A stretch of 64,000 bases of DNA from assembly GCF_000516985.1 (NCBI RefSeq), contig NW_006917095.1:3484942-3548941 (forward strand), written 5' to 3'. The notes under the pieces were generated by a model that saw only the letters and a list, made by a program, of their open reading frames with translations, searched no databases and was not told the DNA's origin. The DNA comes from Pestalotiopsis fici W106-1. Lineage: Eukaryota; Ascomycota; Sordariomycetes; Amphisphaeriales; Sporocadaceae. Made by a program: the position numbers and the translations under genes. Below are positions 25,300 through 37,700 of the stretch, piece after piece (positions within the stretch are counted from its first letter, which is position 1; every line of letters starts with the position of its first letter).

Positions 25300-26679
25300 C
25301 GGGCGGTATGGCATTTTGCTCTGCACTGCGTCCCACTGCACCAATAGGTGTATCATCATCGTCGTCATCATCACCATGGAAGTGGAAAGTTTATGCTTGG
25401 GCGTTTGCCTCGAGTCAGTCATACCTGGGGGGGGGACGGGTTTTAGAAACGTGCCTATTGGGAGAACAAAGTATAAAAAGAAGCTCTCCAGATAAGCTCG
25501 TGCGTGCTCTGCAACAAAAGTATAAGGCGTCTGCTTGTCTGGGCTGGCTGCCGTCTGTTGCCGTCTAGCTGTACTGTCGAGTCAAGCGTGTCTGACTGCC
25601 ACAGATCGATCTCTGTCTTGTTGTCTTAATGGCCACGAGGCAACGGACGCAGAGTATTAAAAACTATGTACATGGGTAGCTAAGTATCGGTAATGATGGT
25701 GTAGATGATGAAAATGCGTGTTACCTGATCTATCTAAATACCTACTACCTATCTAGAGATTGGAAGGAAAAAAAAAATCGGTCGTGGCGCTTGCGAACCG
25801 GGGAATTATCATGATTATTATTATTGCCCATTCCACATGGGCGACTTACTACCTATCTTGACAGCTGAGGTAGCCGAAATGGGCAAAGGGCACTATATTA
25901 GTCAGACGGCGGGCTCGGCGGGAAACCATCAGAGTCGCGCCGGGAGGTGGAGAGGGGAAGAGGGAAGGGGAAGGTCAACAATGATAATGATGATGATGAT
26001 GGTGATGGTGATGGTAACCATGATGAGAATACAACAACAAAGAGGACAGAGGAGAATAACCAAGTAAGATGACGGCCGCAAAAGACAATGACAACGAAGG
26101 CAGACAGGCAAACATAAAAAGAAAGAAAGAAAAAATCGACGAGGAGGAATCTACTTTGCCATGTTCTCTCACATGGGCATTTGACAAGGCGTTGGACAAT
26201 CGCGAGTTGCGGCTCACCTTGTCCTCGTCCCAAAGCCCATCCTCTTCTCAAATTATGCGCATTCGCATACCTACTACAACTTACCTACCTACATTACCTG
26301 GACGCACATATGCTATCCGCAATCTGTACATACACACACACGCGCGCGGGGACATGGCCAACGACAGCGCATAAAGGGCGAACTATTATTCACTTGTTTG
26401 AACACGCCCACCCTACCCCCCTTACTCTTTTGCCTGCCCGGGATATTATGATATTTTCCTTCATGGAGTCAAACGATGGCAATGTATACATTCATTCATA
26501 TCAAGAGTGCTAGAGGGAGGAGATGATTACAGCATCAAAAGCTTCAGCTTCAGCCCCAACTCTACTCTCGCCGAGTTTATTGGAATCATGGTTTCATGAT
26601 TATCACCATTAACAAGAGTCAGCACTTTCCTGGGTAAAGTAGCTTTCTAATACATGCTTGCTTGCACAGTGACATAATC

Positions 26680-26708
26680 TTTTTTTTTTTTTGGGGGGGG
26701 GGGGGGGG
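26680..26708. repeat. T13-G16 double homopolymer
   Basis: Thirteen T followed directly by sixteen G. Exact counts may be sequencing-dependent. Confidence 0.85.
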
Positions 26709-27276
26709 CAGCACGCACATCATCCAACCTGGAAGAGAAAGTAATTGGGGAATTTGCTGGCCAAGATTCAACGTACATAAGCTACCACGGACTACGTTCT
26801 TACCTACTACCTCCCCTGCCTTGGATAATAACACACACACACACACACATGGACACAAAGAAGGGAGGAAGAAGAAGAAGAAGAAAAGCTCCGACAGCCA
26901 CACAGTGTGTCGGAAAATTTATTACTATCACGGTAAATACCCCCCTTCCCCTACATGCTCCGTCTGTAATTACCTAGGTAACCTACTACCAAGTACCCCC
27001 AGCTGCCTAGATTACCTACCTACCTTGCCTACCTGACTGACCTGTCTGCCACTGAAACAGACTTCCGCAGCGTTGGGAATTTAATGTGTTTCGGCCCTAC
27101 AATGACCGATATCTGACCGACTGACAGCACAGTGGCTGCGCCGCCAGTCTGGCCACAACCTTGAGCACGGCGCCCTCTTTCTACTTACTAGGTTAGTACG
27201 CAACACTGCCTGTTCCTCGGAGATACCATGGTTCGTTTGTTCACCAATGGTGGTTGCCAATTTGTCCCTTGTGGTG

Positions 27277-27382
27277 GGTAGGTAGGTAGGTAGGTAGGTA
27301 GGTAGGTAGGTAGGTAGGTAGGTAGGTAGGTAGGTAGGTAGGTAGGTAGGTAGGTAGGTAGGTAGGTAGGTAGGTAGGTAGG
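27277..27382. repeat. (GGTA)26 tandem array
   Basis: About 26 perfect GGTA units, the largest tandem array of the window. On the reverse strand it reads TACC and gives the LPTY-repeat open frames at 27188-27558, which are not genes. The same tetranucleotide occurs in short runs through the gene-poor regions. Confidence 0.97.
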
Positions 27383-27970
27383 TTGATAGGTAGAGAGGTA
27401 GGTAGCGACCATGTTCCCATCATTTTGCAATGGCCTACCACGGTAACCAAGATAGGTGGGCGATATAGGTTGGAGATAGACCAGCCAAGGTATACAATGG
27501 TAGATGTTCTGGTGTCTCGTCTGTCTGTCTGTTCAGTCCCCCAAGAGCCAGCCGACACACTGTGTTCGTGCCAGCAGAAGGGGTGGCCCTCTCTCTCTGT
27601 GTCTTGGGTGGCATGCGCTGCAAGGATTCATGATTTTTGCAGCCCCAGACTTGGAACTCAGAAACCCACACCCTTTCCTTCCCCTGTACTCATCTGTCTT
27701 GCAGGCTTACCGGAGCCGGGGTCAGCGGCTCTGTGTGTTTCCGAGCAGATCTTGACAGGGCCTACCTAATCCTAATCCCTGGGATCTGGGATATCGGGCT
27801 GTGTTGTATGTGCTACCTACACAGTACCGTCGTACTTGCCACTACAACATAGTATACGCATGCTACCCATCTGCGTACAAACTACTACTACATACATACA
27901 TACATACATGACTTATATTATCCTCCTGTTGTTGTTGTTAGGTACGTACGGAATCGTGCACACTCTCTTA

Positions 27971-27990
27971 TACACACACACACACACACA
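27971..27990. repeat. (CA)n microsatellite
   Basis: About ten CA units. Confidence 0.85.
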
Positions 27991-28042
27991 AGGAACGGGC
28001 GAGGCCAGTCTGTCGCACTGGACATGCCCGACCTGATGACAT

Positions 28043-28084
28043 ACTGCTGCTGCTGCTGCTGCTGCTACTACTGCTACTACTACT
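28043..28084. repeat. (TGC)n-(TAC)n microsatellite
   Basis: Seven TGC units followed by mixed TAC/TGC units. Confidence 0.85.
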
Positions 28085-31000
28085 CCTTCCCTTTCCTTTC
28101 TCTCTACTGCGCGCCCTTGACCTCTTCTACTCTTTCGCTTTCTATTGCATTGACTCGATCATTTTGGTTATTTCTACCGCATACTCCCGAGTCAGGAGAA
28201 AGGCAAAAAGACAAACAGTAAAAGAATAATACACTGCCGAGATAGAAGGGAGGCCCACTTGTCGAATTATTTTTGCATGCATGCTTGAGGCGGAGCGGAG
28301 GGATGGGAATATGAGTTGCATATCGGCAATATCCATCCCACCTCGATGAGAATGCCATCTTCTCCCATCATCTTTATTCTTACCTACCCGTCGATAGTTG
28401 GCGTACACGTCTCACTCTTCTACTGGATTTTCCATCAGAATCATGGCAACCGCATGTATGCCTGACTGCTTGCTCTACATGATCTTTCTCTTAAGAAGAA
28501 GAAGAAGAAGAAGAAATATGCCTCACTTTTTCTTTTATCCTCGTGGCTGCAATAGCACAACCTTGTTTATGCCGTGCACACGGCAGCTTGACCCCGCGAT
28601 TCTCGTCAACTTCCTTCGAGTTAAACTTCTGCCCCATCCCCCTTTGCTTGTGCCATCTGTTCGTCCTCTCCCCTCCTCATACGCTGCACATCTGTTCTTA
28701 CTCTGTACTCTGGTATAATTTGTCTTTGCCCTCCCATTTCTTCGCACGTCTATTCTGTAGTATTGCAGTGCGTGTTCCCAAAATTCGAGAGGATAGGAAC
28801 AAAAAAATACCAACTCGCTGGCACTCCAAATGGTTTTCTGTTGATTTCTTTGGTATTTATTTTCCTCCCAATTCGCCCCCCTGATTTGTGATTGTCATGG
28901 CTATTCTGTATATGCTTCTTTGCTTTTTTTTTTTTTCCTCGTCATTTTCTCTTTGCATCCATTATTTCTTGGCGATGGATTGTTTAAAAGTCATCCGTCC
29001 TTCTGTGTCTCCTCACCCTTGTCACCATCTCTCTTCTCGTCTCCCTACACAGTACACATGGGCATACCCCTGGCGTCTTGGTCAATTTAAAAAAAAAAAA
29101 AAAGAATAACGGTTTGGCAGTAACGGAATAATTACCCCAGTTCCCAAAAGGAAGCTAAAACCCCGGCTGGCCCATCTACATACACTATTACTACTGTACT
29201 ACTACACCACGATGATAATAATGGTGATGATGGTGATGATCATGATCGTCCAACTCCACGCGAGACCGCCATATGAGGGACAGGACAGCACTGGACTGGA
29301 CCGCACTGGACAGGCATTATGAGGCATGATCGGGGGGGGGGGGATAGTAGGAATACATGCCGAGGGCTTCTTCGCAGTAGCCCAGTCAAAGCCAGCCAGC
29401 AGCCACGTCAACATGGTGGACACGGGGCGCGAGCTGGTCAAATAGTCTTCAGCTTTCCCATCCACAGCTTTCCAGCTGCCGCTCTGGGTTTGAGGCAGAA
29501 AAATTAGGCTTCTGCCGCCAGCCAGCAGCCAGCCAGCCAGGACTGGGGTAGATACTCAAATACTCTTTGATGGAAACGCGACCTCAGCAGCTCCAGGCCC
29601 CCGGACCAATCAAGCCAGCGAGATGACCTTGACAAGACTGCGGGTGCCTCGTCATCATATGCGTGCTGGAGCCCTGTCCCAGTCCCGGTCCCGATTCTCT
29701 GCTGCTGCTGCCAGCAGTCTGGAGTCTGTCTGCCTGTCTGTCTGTGTCTGTGTCTTCCCAGCGGGTTCTTGCTTTCGTCCATCCCGGTCCCTGTCATTAA
29801 CCCTGGTCCTTGGCTGGCTGGCTGGCAAACCGGCGAGGGACAGGGAATGTAACCGCTGCCCCCTTGGACCTTTTCCCCCAAAAGCCCTAGGCTTGATTTG
29901 CATGACTGGCGATCAAGCATATTGTCCCTGTCCGTCTGGGACGATCCTCGCGGGTGGCTTTTCCACCGATCCATACCGCTGGGTTTTTCTTCAGATCCAA
30001 TGAGTGTGTCCTCTTTTTTTTTCTTCTCCCTGACCTGTTTAATAATACACTCGGCCAGATCTCCATTAAAACTGCCCGAACAGCGCAAGGTGTGAGATGG
30101 GTGAGAGAAAGTAGGGAGGAGCCATTCGCTCATCAAGCCGACCAGCTTTCCAGATTGGGAAGGGAATTCATCATAACAACCATTCGCAATAGCCCCATCT
30201 GGGTCTACAGAGTACGATGCCATACAACAAGAGTTCCATAACAAAAGAAGAAAAAAATCACGGTACTTGCCCTATTGGCCCCGACCAACCATACATACAC
30301 CCACCCCTCGATTCTGGCCTTCTGGCACTTCCTCTCCTGCATACTACTACGTACTACTACACCACCACTGGGACCGAGAGATGATAATCATGGGAGGACC
30401 CTCCAGGCCGCCAAGCGCGGTGTTGCAGATGTAACGACTATACGAAGTTGCTATTGCTTCTGCACCTCAACCGAAATGACTCTGATATGCTTTCCATGGA
30501 GGCACACAACATGACAATGCTCGCCCTAGAGCGGTGGCGGCAGCAGCAGCAGCAGCAGAGAGGCGCTGTTGGAGAATTCCCGTACGCGATACCAAAATCC
30601 TGGCTATTAACCATACCGCCTGTCTTGTCTCGTCACTACTTAATTGGCAGTCATCCCTCGATGTGACCATCCACCCACCCAACTCTAGAAGGGGATCAAG
30701 GAGAAATACATACCTAATCCAGGTAGGTACTTTGTTTACAGATATCAGATGGACCGCCAATCTTTTAAGAAATTGCAAGTGTGTACAAGCACAAGGTCGA
30801 GGGGGGGAAGGAAACAAGGCGGTAGAGAGTTGGGAGGGAGAGAAAGACGGAGACACAAAAAGAAAAGAAAGAAAAAGAAAAGTCGACATATCAGAAAACT
30901 CAAGCCATCGACCCGGGCGCCAGGCTGTAGGGATCGCATTGCTTGACATGAGACCTTTCTTTTTCCGTGTCGGGGTTGGGCAACTCCTTGGAGGGCTTCT

Positions 31001-31250
31001 AGAAGGATTATTGACCCCTTCCTTGTCTGATTACCCGATATACCCTCGCTGGCTGGCCGCCATACGTATATACGAAAGGGACATTTAGGGCATCGACGTC
31101 GGCGGCTCTCTCCTCCTCCCCATCCCCCCCTGCCCTTCTTTCCCTATTTCCCTTGCTCTCTTTCTTTCTCTTCCCCCCTATCTCCTCTCTCACACGGATA
31201 CACAATATCCTAGTTATCATGCACAGATGAAAAAGAGATATGTAGTCAGG

Positions 31251-31277
31251 ACAGACAGACAGACAGACAGACAGACA
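31251..31277. repeat. (ACAG)n microsatellite
   Basis: About six to seven perfect ACAG units. Confidence 0.9.
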
Positions 31278-31838
31278 CCTATTGTTTCCTGACCTCCAAA
31301 GGGCAATGGGTGGCGTCAAAAGTGATACTACATACAAATAATCCCAATCACCCCCCACCCAACACAGTGATTAACCATGACAACAGATAGATCCATGGTA
31401 AAGTTAAAAATCCATAGTGCGGAAAATGGCGAATCAACTATGACGACACGCCGACCAATGTGCCGGTGCCGGCTCGGACATTGGCACCCAGAAAGGGGAA
31501 AGGCCTCGGGGACTAAAAAGACGTTTCAACCGTTTTGTTCGCTCGGCTGGGAAGGACCAAGAGAAAGAGAGAAAGAAAGAAAGAAAAAACCCAACTCTGA
31601 AATATACAGAATGAGCGGCTCCTTCAGAGTTCAAATGCCATCAGCGCTTTCTTCTTCTACTTCTTCCCTTCTTGTCCTGTGACCATCAATGCCCCGTGGG
31701 CATGGTTAAGTGGGTAGGTAAGGTTAGTACTTGGTAGGTACGTAGAGATACTATGCGGACTCCCTCCTGGTATAGCTGCCGTCAAGTAGGTACGGAATAA
31801 AAGTAGGCTGCTGCTCCCATGATGTCCCAACTCACACG

Positions 31839-31860
31839 GATCTGATCTGATCTGATCTGA
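31839..31860. repeat. (GATCT)4 microsatellite
   Basis: Four pentanucleotide units in a row. Confidence 0.85.
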
Positions 31861-32212
31861 GAACAATCTCATCTTTCCATCGGTTACGCTACTAGTGTGT
31901 ACACTACACTTGATATCGACCTGGCAGGTACTATGTATACTACTAGTAATTTCAAGTCAAGGCGATCCACAGTCAGGGTGGGTTAATGGAGGCTTTTGAG
32001 GAAGATCGTTGCTGTGCTTGGTGATGGGGGAGGGGGTATTGCCATGCACAAGATAGAATCGTCTACAACTCAACATCACAGTGCCCTCTTTTTTTTTTCC
32101 AGGGTAGGATGGATGTACGAATAGCCGTAGGTAGGTTGGTACTTTGGAGCAAAGCAGCAAGGGAGAGGATGAGCTGGAAGACTGATGAAGGGGGGGAAGA
32201 ATTGGAAGACCC

Positions 32213-32232
32213 TTTTTTTTTTTTTTTTTTTT
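32213..32232. repeat. T20 homopolymer
   Basis: Twenty consecutive T. Confidence 0.85.
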
Positions 32233-32379
32233 GGTCTCCCTCCCCATCTGTCTCCAGTACTTACTACTAGGATTTGCACATGTAGAGAAAAGCTTGCGAG
32301 CCTCTTACGTACATATGGCCAATGATTGATTCCTGCGGTCCTATTGCAACCGCAGCGCCCGCGGATCTACACATTGGGA

Positions 32380-32392
32380 AGAGGAGGAGGAG

Positions 32393-32428
<36 letters not shown>
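32380..32428. repeat. (GGA)n-(GA)n tract abutting a gap
   Basis: GGA repeats pass into about fifteen GA units that run straight into the N block, so the repeat probably caused the gap. Confidence 0.9.
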
Positions 32429-32528
32429 NNNNNNNNNNNNNNNNNNNNNNNNNNNNNNNNNNNNNNNNNNNNNNNNNNNNNNNNNNNNNNNNNNNNNNNN
32501 NNNNNNNNNNNNNNNNNNNNNNNNNNNN
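32429..32528. other. Assembly gap, 100 N
   Basis: Exactly 100 N, size placeholder. It interrupts a GA microsatellite. Confidence 0.98.
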
Positions 32529-33080
32529 GATAAAGGTTCAATCAATCAATCATTCAAGCGAACCAGAAACCCCTTGCCCCCTACGTCCCTCTCTTTGCTT
32601 CATTCTTGCCAATTGTTGGTTGATACATATAGCAGTACACGCACACATGTGGAGAGAAGAGAGAGATAGAGAGAGAGAGAGACTGGTGAAGAAAGATTAT
32701 ACACACGCCACCCAATCGGTAAATGCACAAAATTCTCCTTGCGACGCCACCTAGGCACGTTTCACTCGCGTGTAAAAAGCAGCAGTGTCTTGCGAGGGTG
32801 ACAACCCGGGAATCCTTGACTGTGCGCGCTCTAGGTGGTGGGTGTATTATGGATGTGTACTGTGTTGTGTTAGTGGTGGTAGTAGCAAAATCGGCGGCCG
32901 CTTGCTTGCTTGGTTGGGCCTCAGCGGCCAACTCAATGGTCTCTCTGCGTCTTGTGTGTGCCACTGTGCGTGTATGTGGGGGTTGGGAGAAGAAGGTGGA
33001 GGGGCGGGTTTTTTTCTTTCTTCTTTTCTCTTTCTCTTTCCCTTCTCTCTCTCTCTCTCTCCCTCTCGCACTCACTCTCA
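32529..33080. other. Gene-poor DNA left of the A+T-rich island
   Basis: Ordinary composition with further GA and CT runs; a CT microsatellite occupies about 33043-33062. The open frames here follow these repeats. The A+T shift begins only beyond the inverted repeat at 33083. Confidence 0.6.
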
Positions 33081-33082
33081 TA

Positions 33083-33147
33083 CCGGTTTTTTTCGAAAAT
33101 ATGGCAGACCCGTTAAGCCTAAGCAGGCTTAAGGGCCCCTTTAATTA
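33083..33147 (+). repeat. Left terminal inverted repeat
   Basis: It begins CCGGTTTTTTTCGAAAATAT and matches the reverse complement of 48110-48174 at 63 of 65 positions (two differences in the GGGCCC-like segment). It contains an internal inverted repeat TTAAGCCT-AAGC-AGGCTTAA at 33113-33132. Composition here is normal, unlike the interior. Confidence 0.95.
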
Positions 33148-34145
33148 AGCCTACATTTATAACGTTACTTTAATTATTATAAGCTTTCTTAGCTAAAATA
33201 TATTTAAATTATATATTATAAAAAAAATAATGGATAAGGTTTACGTTCGTATTATTTATAAGTAAAGTTATTATATATTAATTTTTTATTAATTTTTATT
33301 AATTTTTAGTGTGTAAACGTTATTTACGATGCGAATTTAAACGAGCCATTTGCATTTAACGAGCCTTACCACTTTTTAATCCGCTTAACCACCGATCCCG
33401 CCTCTCTTTAGAAAATTAGTATTTTATTTATTACGTACGATAACGAGGACTTAAACGAGCCTTTAATAATTATATATTACGGATAAATTAAAAAGGAGGA
33501 TAAAAAGATCGCGGAAGACCTTTTATACCACCCGTTTGCATATAAATTACGGTGTATGCTTATCCGGATTAATAAAAAATATAGTAAATTAAATATTAAT
33601 TTAAATATAAAACGCCGATATATTTATAAATTAGCATAACTAATTTACGTATAATATTAAATACCCCGATTTAGCCTTTAAAAGCCTAAATCCGATAAAT
33701 TTTTAAAAATTACACTTTTATATAAAATATAGCTTATGCGTTTATATATTAATTCCTTTTTTTATTAGCTTTATCCGTTTTATATCGTGCTTTTATAATA
33801 TTATTATTATTATTATTTTGCTTAATCCTATTATATTAATACTTTAATAATTAATAAATTTACGTAGCTGCTTATTCGGCAATTTGTAATATCGGCTAAT
33901 ATAATTTTTAGCTATATATATAATTTATAATACTTCGTTTATTTAAGCGGGTATTTCCCGATTTATATTTTTTATATTTAATGTTAAAATTAATTATAAT
34001 GGCCTAATTATCGAGTTTAAGGTTTTTAGCATCGATGCCTTTAATATTAATATTATTATTATTTTTTATTCGGTGATATATTAATATTAGTGTTTTTAAA
34101 CGATTTTTTAATTATATATAATTTATTATTTATAAAATATTAAAT

Positions 34146-34774
34146 TGTTCTAAGGTATAATTAGTGGATCATAAACTTAGGCACAGGGAAGCGTTCGTAT
34201 AATTCGTAAAATCAGGCCGTAAGAGTAGTTATAGGGCTATATAACTAATTTATTAAAGCTTAAGGAAAAAATAACTAACTACAAAGGAATAACTACCTTT
34301 TATACCTATAAAATTAACTAATAAAAATATTTTAAAATATATTACTAATAAATTAGATTTATAATTAAATTAATTAATAATAAGGTTGATTTATAATCGA
34401 AGAAACTATCGAAATCTATGGATTTCTATAGTGTGGGTTACCCTATAACCCTAGGACCACTATAGCCAGGTGCATTGGCCATACTTAATGGGGCTTAATT
34501 TAGTGGAACGTTCCACTAGATTCCAATAGGTTTTAATAGCTATAGTGGCTATAATAATTAATTATAATAATTTATTAATTATATAGCACTATAAATAATA
34601 GCTATAAATAGTGCTATATTAACTATAAATTAATATAAGGTAAATTTTACTAATTTTTTATATATCGTTATTTAACGATATTTTGATAGGTTTTATAGCT
34701 ATTATAACGATATAATATACGTTATAAAGCTAATTTTATATATTATATAATGCTATATTAATATTTATATAATA
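34146..34774 (-). repeat. Copia copy A, 3' LTR
   Basis: 629 bp. On the plus strand it starts TGTTCTAAGG; its far end (ATATAATA) is a mutated form of the TGCAACA end seen in the other copies. It keeps an 18-bp palindrome TAGTGGAACGTTCCACTA (34501-34518) and an inverted repeat ATATCGTTA-TT-TAACGATAT (34662-34681). Confidence 0.92.
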
Positions 34775-34784
34775 CTCCCCCTAT
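34775..34784 (-). other. Polypurine tract of copia copy A
   Basis: The minus strand reads ATAGGGGGAG directly before the 3' LTR, the position where plus-strand DNA synthesis is primed in LTR retrotransposons. Confidence 0.8.
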
Positions 34785-37700
34785 TAAATAATATCGGTTA
34801 AATTTAATAATTTAATAAATTTTTAAAATTTATCTTTAGGAAATAGCTTTATAAGGCCATTTATTAATATATTATTAATTAAAATATATTCGATTCGAAT
34901 ATTTTTATTTTTAACCTTTTATCGTACGTAAAAATACCGTATAGCCGTATATTTAATACGTTAATAATATTCCGGATTATATGCTAAATTTATAACCTTT
35001 ATATTATTTTTTTTAATTAATACGATATTTATATTAATTCCGATTTCTATAAAAAAATTTTTTAGCTATATTGCTTTATAGGTAGCCTATTTTAATTTAT
35101 TAAATTCGGCTTTAATAATTAATAAAAAAATCGTAAATTACCGTTTCGATTTCTAATTTATCGGCCTATTATTTAAAATAAATAAATAACCGAACGTTAA
35201 TTTATAAATTTTATAATTATTAGCAAAATCGGTATCGGAATAACCTATTAATCCGGGTTTTATTTTCCTATTAAAAATAATTTTAAAATAATAATAAAAT
35301 TTTAAATAATTAAATACCTTTTTTACCCCTTTTATCGTAATTTTCGATAAATTTTATATATATTTAGCTAAATATGCTATAAAATAAGCTAAATTAGGCC
35401 TAATTTAAACTATAGCGTATATTAATTTATTTAATAAATATTAATATAAATAAATAAATTTCTTTAAAACCGGTTTTTCGTTGCTTTTTTTTTGCCGTAT
35501 ATAACGATTTTAGGAATTTAAAGCTAAATAATATATTAGCCGGTTTTATATCGGAAAATCCGTTAATTTTTAATAACTTTTTAAAATAAATTGCCTGGTT
35601 TATACGAATTGTTTTATTTTTTCGATTTTTTTTAATTTATATACCGAAAAAATAAAAAACTAATCCTAAATTTTTTATTTCGAATTTTTTCGAAATATCT
35701 TATTTTAATTAGTTAATTTTACGTAAATTAGGACCAAAAATTAGGAAATTATTTACGTAAATTATAATAAAAATATTAAATTTTTTATTATAATAAGCTA
35801 ATTCGTCTAAAATAAATAAATTAAATCCAAGCTTTTTTAAGCTATTTTTTAGCGTAATTTATTATTAGCGTAAATTTTATTTAAAACCGTATAAAGCTTT
35901 TTTAAGCTAAATTACCTAGAAATCTTTTTCGTTAATTTTCTATCCGAAATTATTTAAATCCGGATTTTCGGATAAAAATTCGGATAATCCGTTTATAGGG
36001 GTAATATATATTTTTTTGTATAATTCCCCGTTTAGGAAAGTATCGATTATATCGATTTATTCGATTTCTTAATCGTAATAAATTATTAAAGCTAATAAAA
36101 GCCTTTAAATAATAGATTTTATTCTTATAATAAACGTTTCGAAATAATCGATTTTATATCGTTATTCGAATCTACGTATAACTAATTTAGCCTTATATTT
36201 ATTAATATTTTTATTTTTATCGGTTTTCCTTTTAAATACCCATTTTACGGATAATAAAATTTTACCGGCTTTTTAAACTTTATTTCGATCGATAGCTTAA
36301 AAAGTCCTTTTCTAAATTAATTACCGTAATTTAGCGTATATAGCCTAATTCTATTTTTTAAGGCTTTTTAATACCTATTTTATTATTTTCGGTTCCGTAT
36401 AGCCTAAATTTTCGATAATTAAATAATACGAAATATCGGCGAATAATTCGTCGTATTTAACGAATTTATCTCGTTCGGAATCCGTAAATTTCGGAAAAAT
36501 TACCTTAATATTCGATTTATTCGGAATAATCGAAAAAATATTATTAATATTTATAAATTCGGAATTTATACTAAATTTATTATTTATACTAAATTCGTTC
36601 CCGGGTAAATCCGGTCGATCGTTAATTATAAATTTATTCGTAATAAATTAAAAAATTCGATCATTTCCAGAAAATAAATTCGTTAAATCTACCGTTTTCG
36701 GAATTATTAATTAGATAAATTTACCGTCGGTAAAACTTTTATCCGGTATTATTTCCTAATCCGGTAATTCCGAATCCGGTAATTCCGAATTTAATAATTT
36801 CTCCCCCTTTTTTCGATTTTTAAATAATAATCGAATATAAAAAATCCGTATAATTTATAATTTATACGGTTAATCGGGAAAATATACGTAATAAATTTTA
36901 TTACCGTTATATTTAATTATTTTCCCGTTTTCGGTAGTAATTCCGAATTTATCGGAATTTTTACGGATTTTTTTCGGTTTATAAACTAAAACCAATATTC
37001 TTAAAACATAAATTTAGGATAAATTAGGCGTATTATCCCTTTTTAGCTAAAAATAATCGTAAAATTCCTAATAAAGGATAAATAAACCGGATATTATAAT
37101 AATAAAATTTATTAAATAAATTACTACTTTTGCAACGAATTCCTAAAAAATTTTCGGGAATTATAAATCGATAAAAACCGTTTTAGTTTTTTCGATAATA
37201 ATCCGGTTTATATATTCGGTTATACCCTTTTATTTTAATATATAAAAAATTATAAATTCGAAAATAATCTTTTTTTCGGTTAAATAATTTTTTAATTTAA
37301 CCGGGGAAAACTCCTTACCGTTATTTATACGAATAATATTCGGATATTTTCCGAATTAGGTTTTATAATATTCGATTTTATTTATTATAATATCGAATAT
37401 ATTAGATTTTTTTTAAAAAAATTTAATTTCCCGAAATCCGGTTTTATTATCCGTAAAACTAATTATATATTTATAATTAAAATAGCTAAAAAAGGTAATA
37501 TAAACCGTATCGATATAAATATAATATAACGGTTTATTAGCTTTATTCGGATTCGTACGGGGTTAATTTCGGGTAAATTTTCCCGAAATATAAAATTCAT
37601 AATTTAAATCCTCCTTTTTTAATTCTTTTTTAGGAATCCCCGTAATTATTTTAGCTATTTTAGCTAAAATATCGTAGCTAAAATGGCTAAATCGTTTATG

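Larger units (their letters stand above)
22644..32428. other. Long gene-poor region upstream of the flbD-like gene
   Basis: Nearly 10 kb with no convincing gene. It must contain the flbD promoter and leader (immediately right of 22643). The rest is dominated by microsatellites: a 15-bp purine minisatellite, a 106-bp GGTA array, T13G16, CA, TGC, ACAG and GA runs. The longest open frame (29504-30244, -) is Ser/Gln/Gly-rich without domain features and is not called. Confidence 0.5.

Noticed and set aside
25057..25568. Open frames rich in Lys/Arg or Phe
   Set aside because: All come from the 15-bp purine minisatellite, which lacks stop codons.
27188..27558. Proteins made of LPTY repeats
   Set aside because: Translation of the GGTA microsatellite; the unit of four bases reads open in all frames.
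29504..30244. 246-codon open frame on the minus strand
   Set aside because: No domain or conserved motif; composition follows local CTG/CAG and GT repeats. It could be real but the sequence does not support it.
32267..32754. Open frames crossing the second gap
   Set aside because: They read through N and GA repeats and have no defined sequence.
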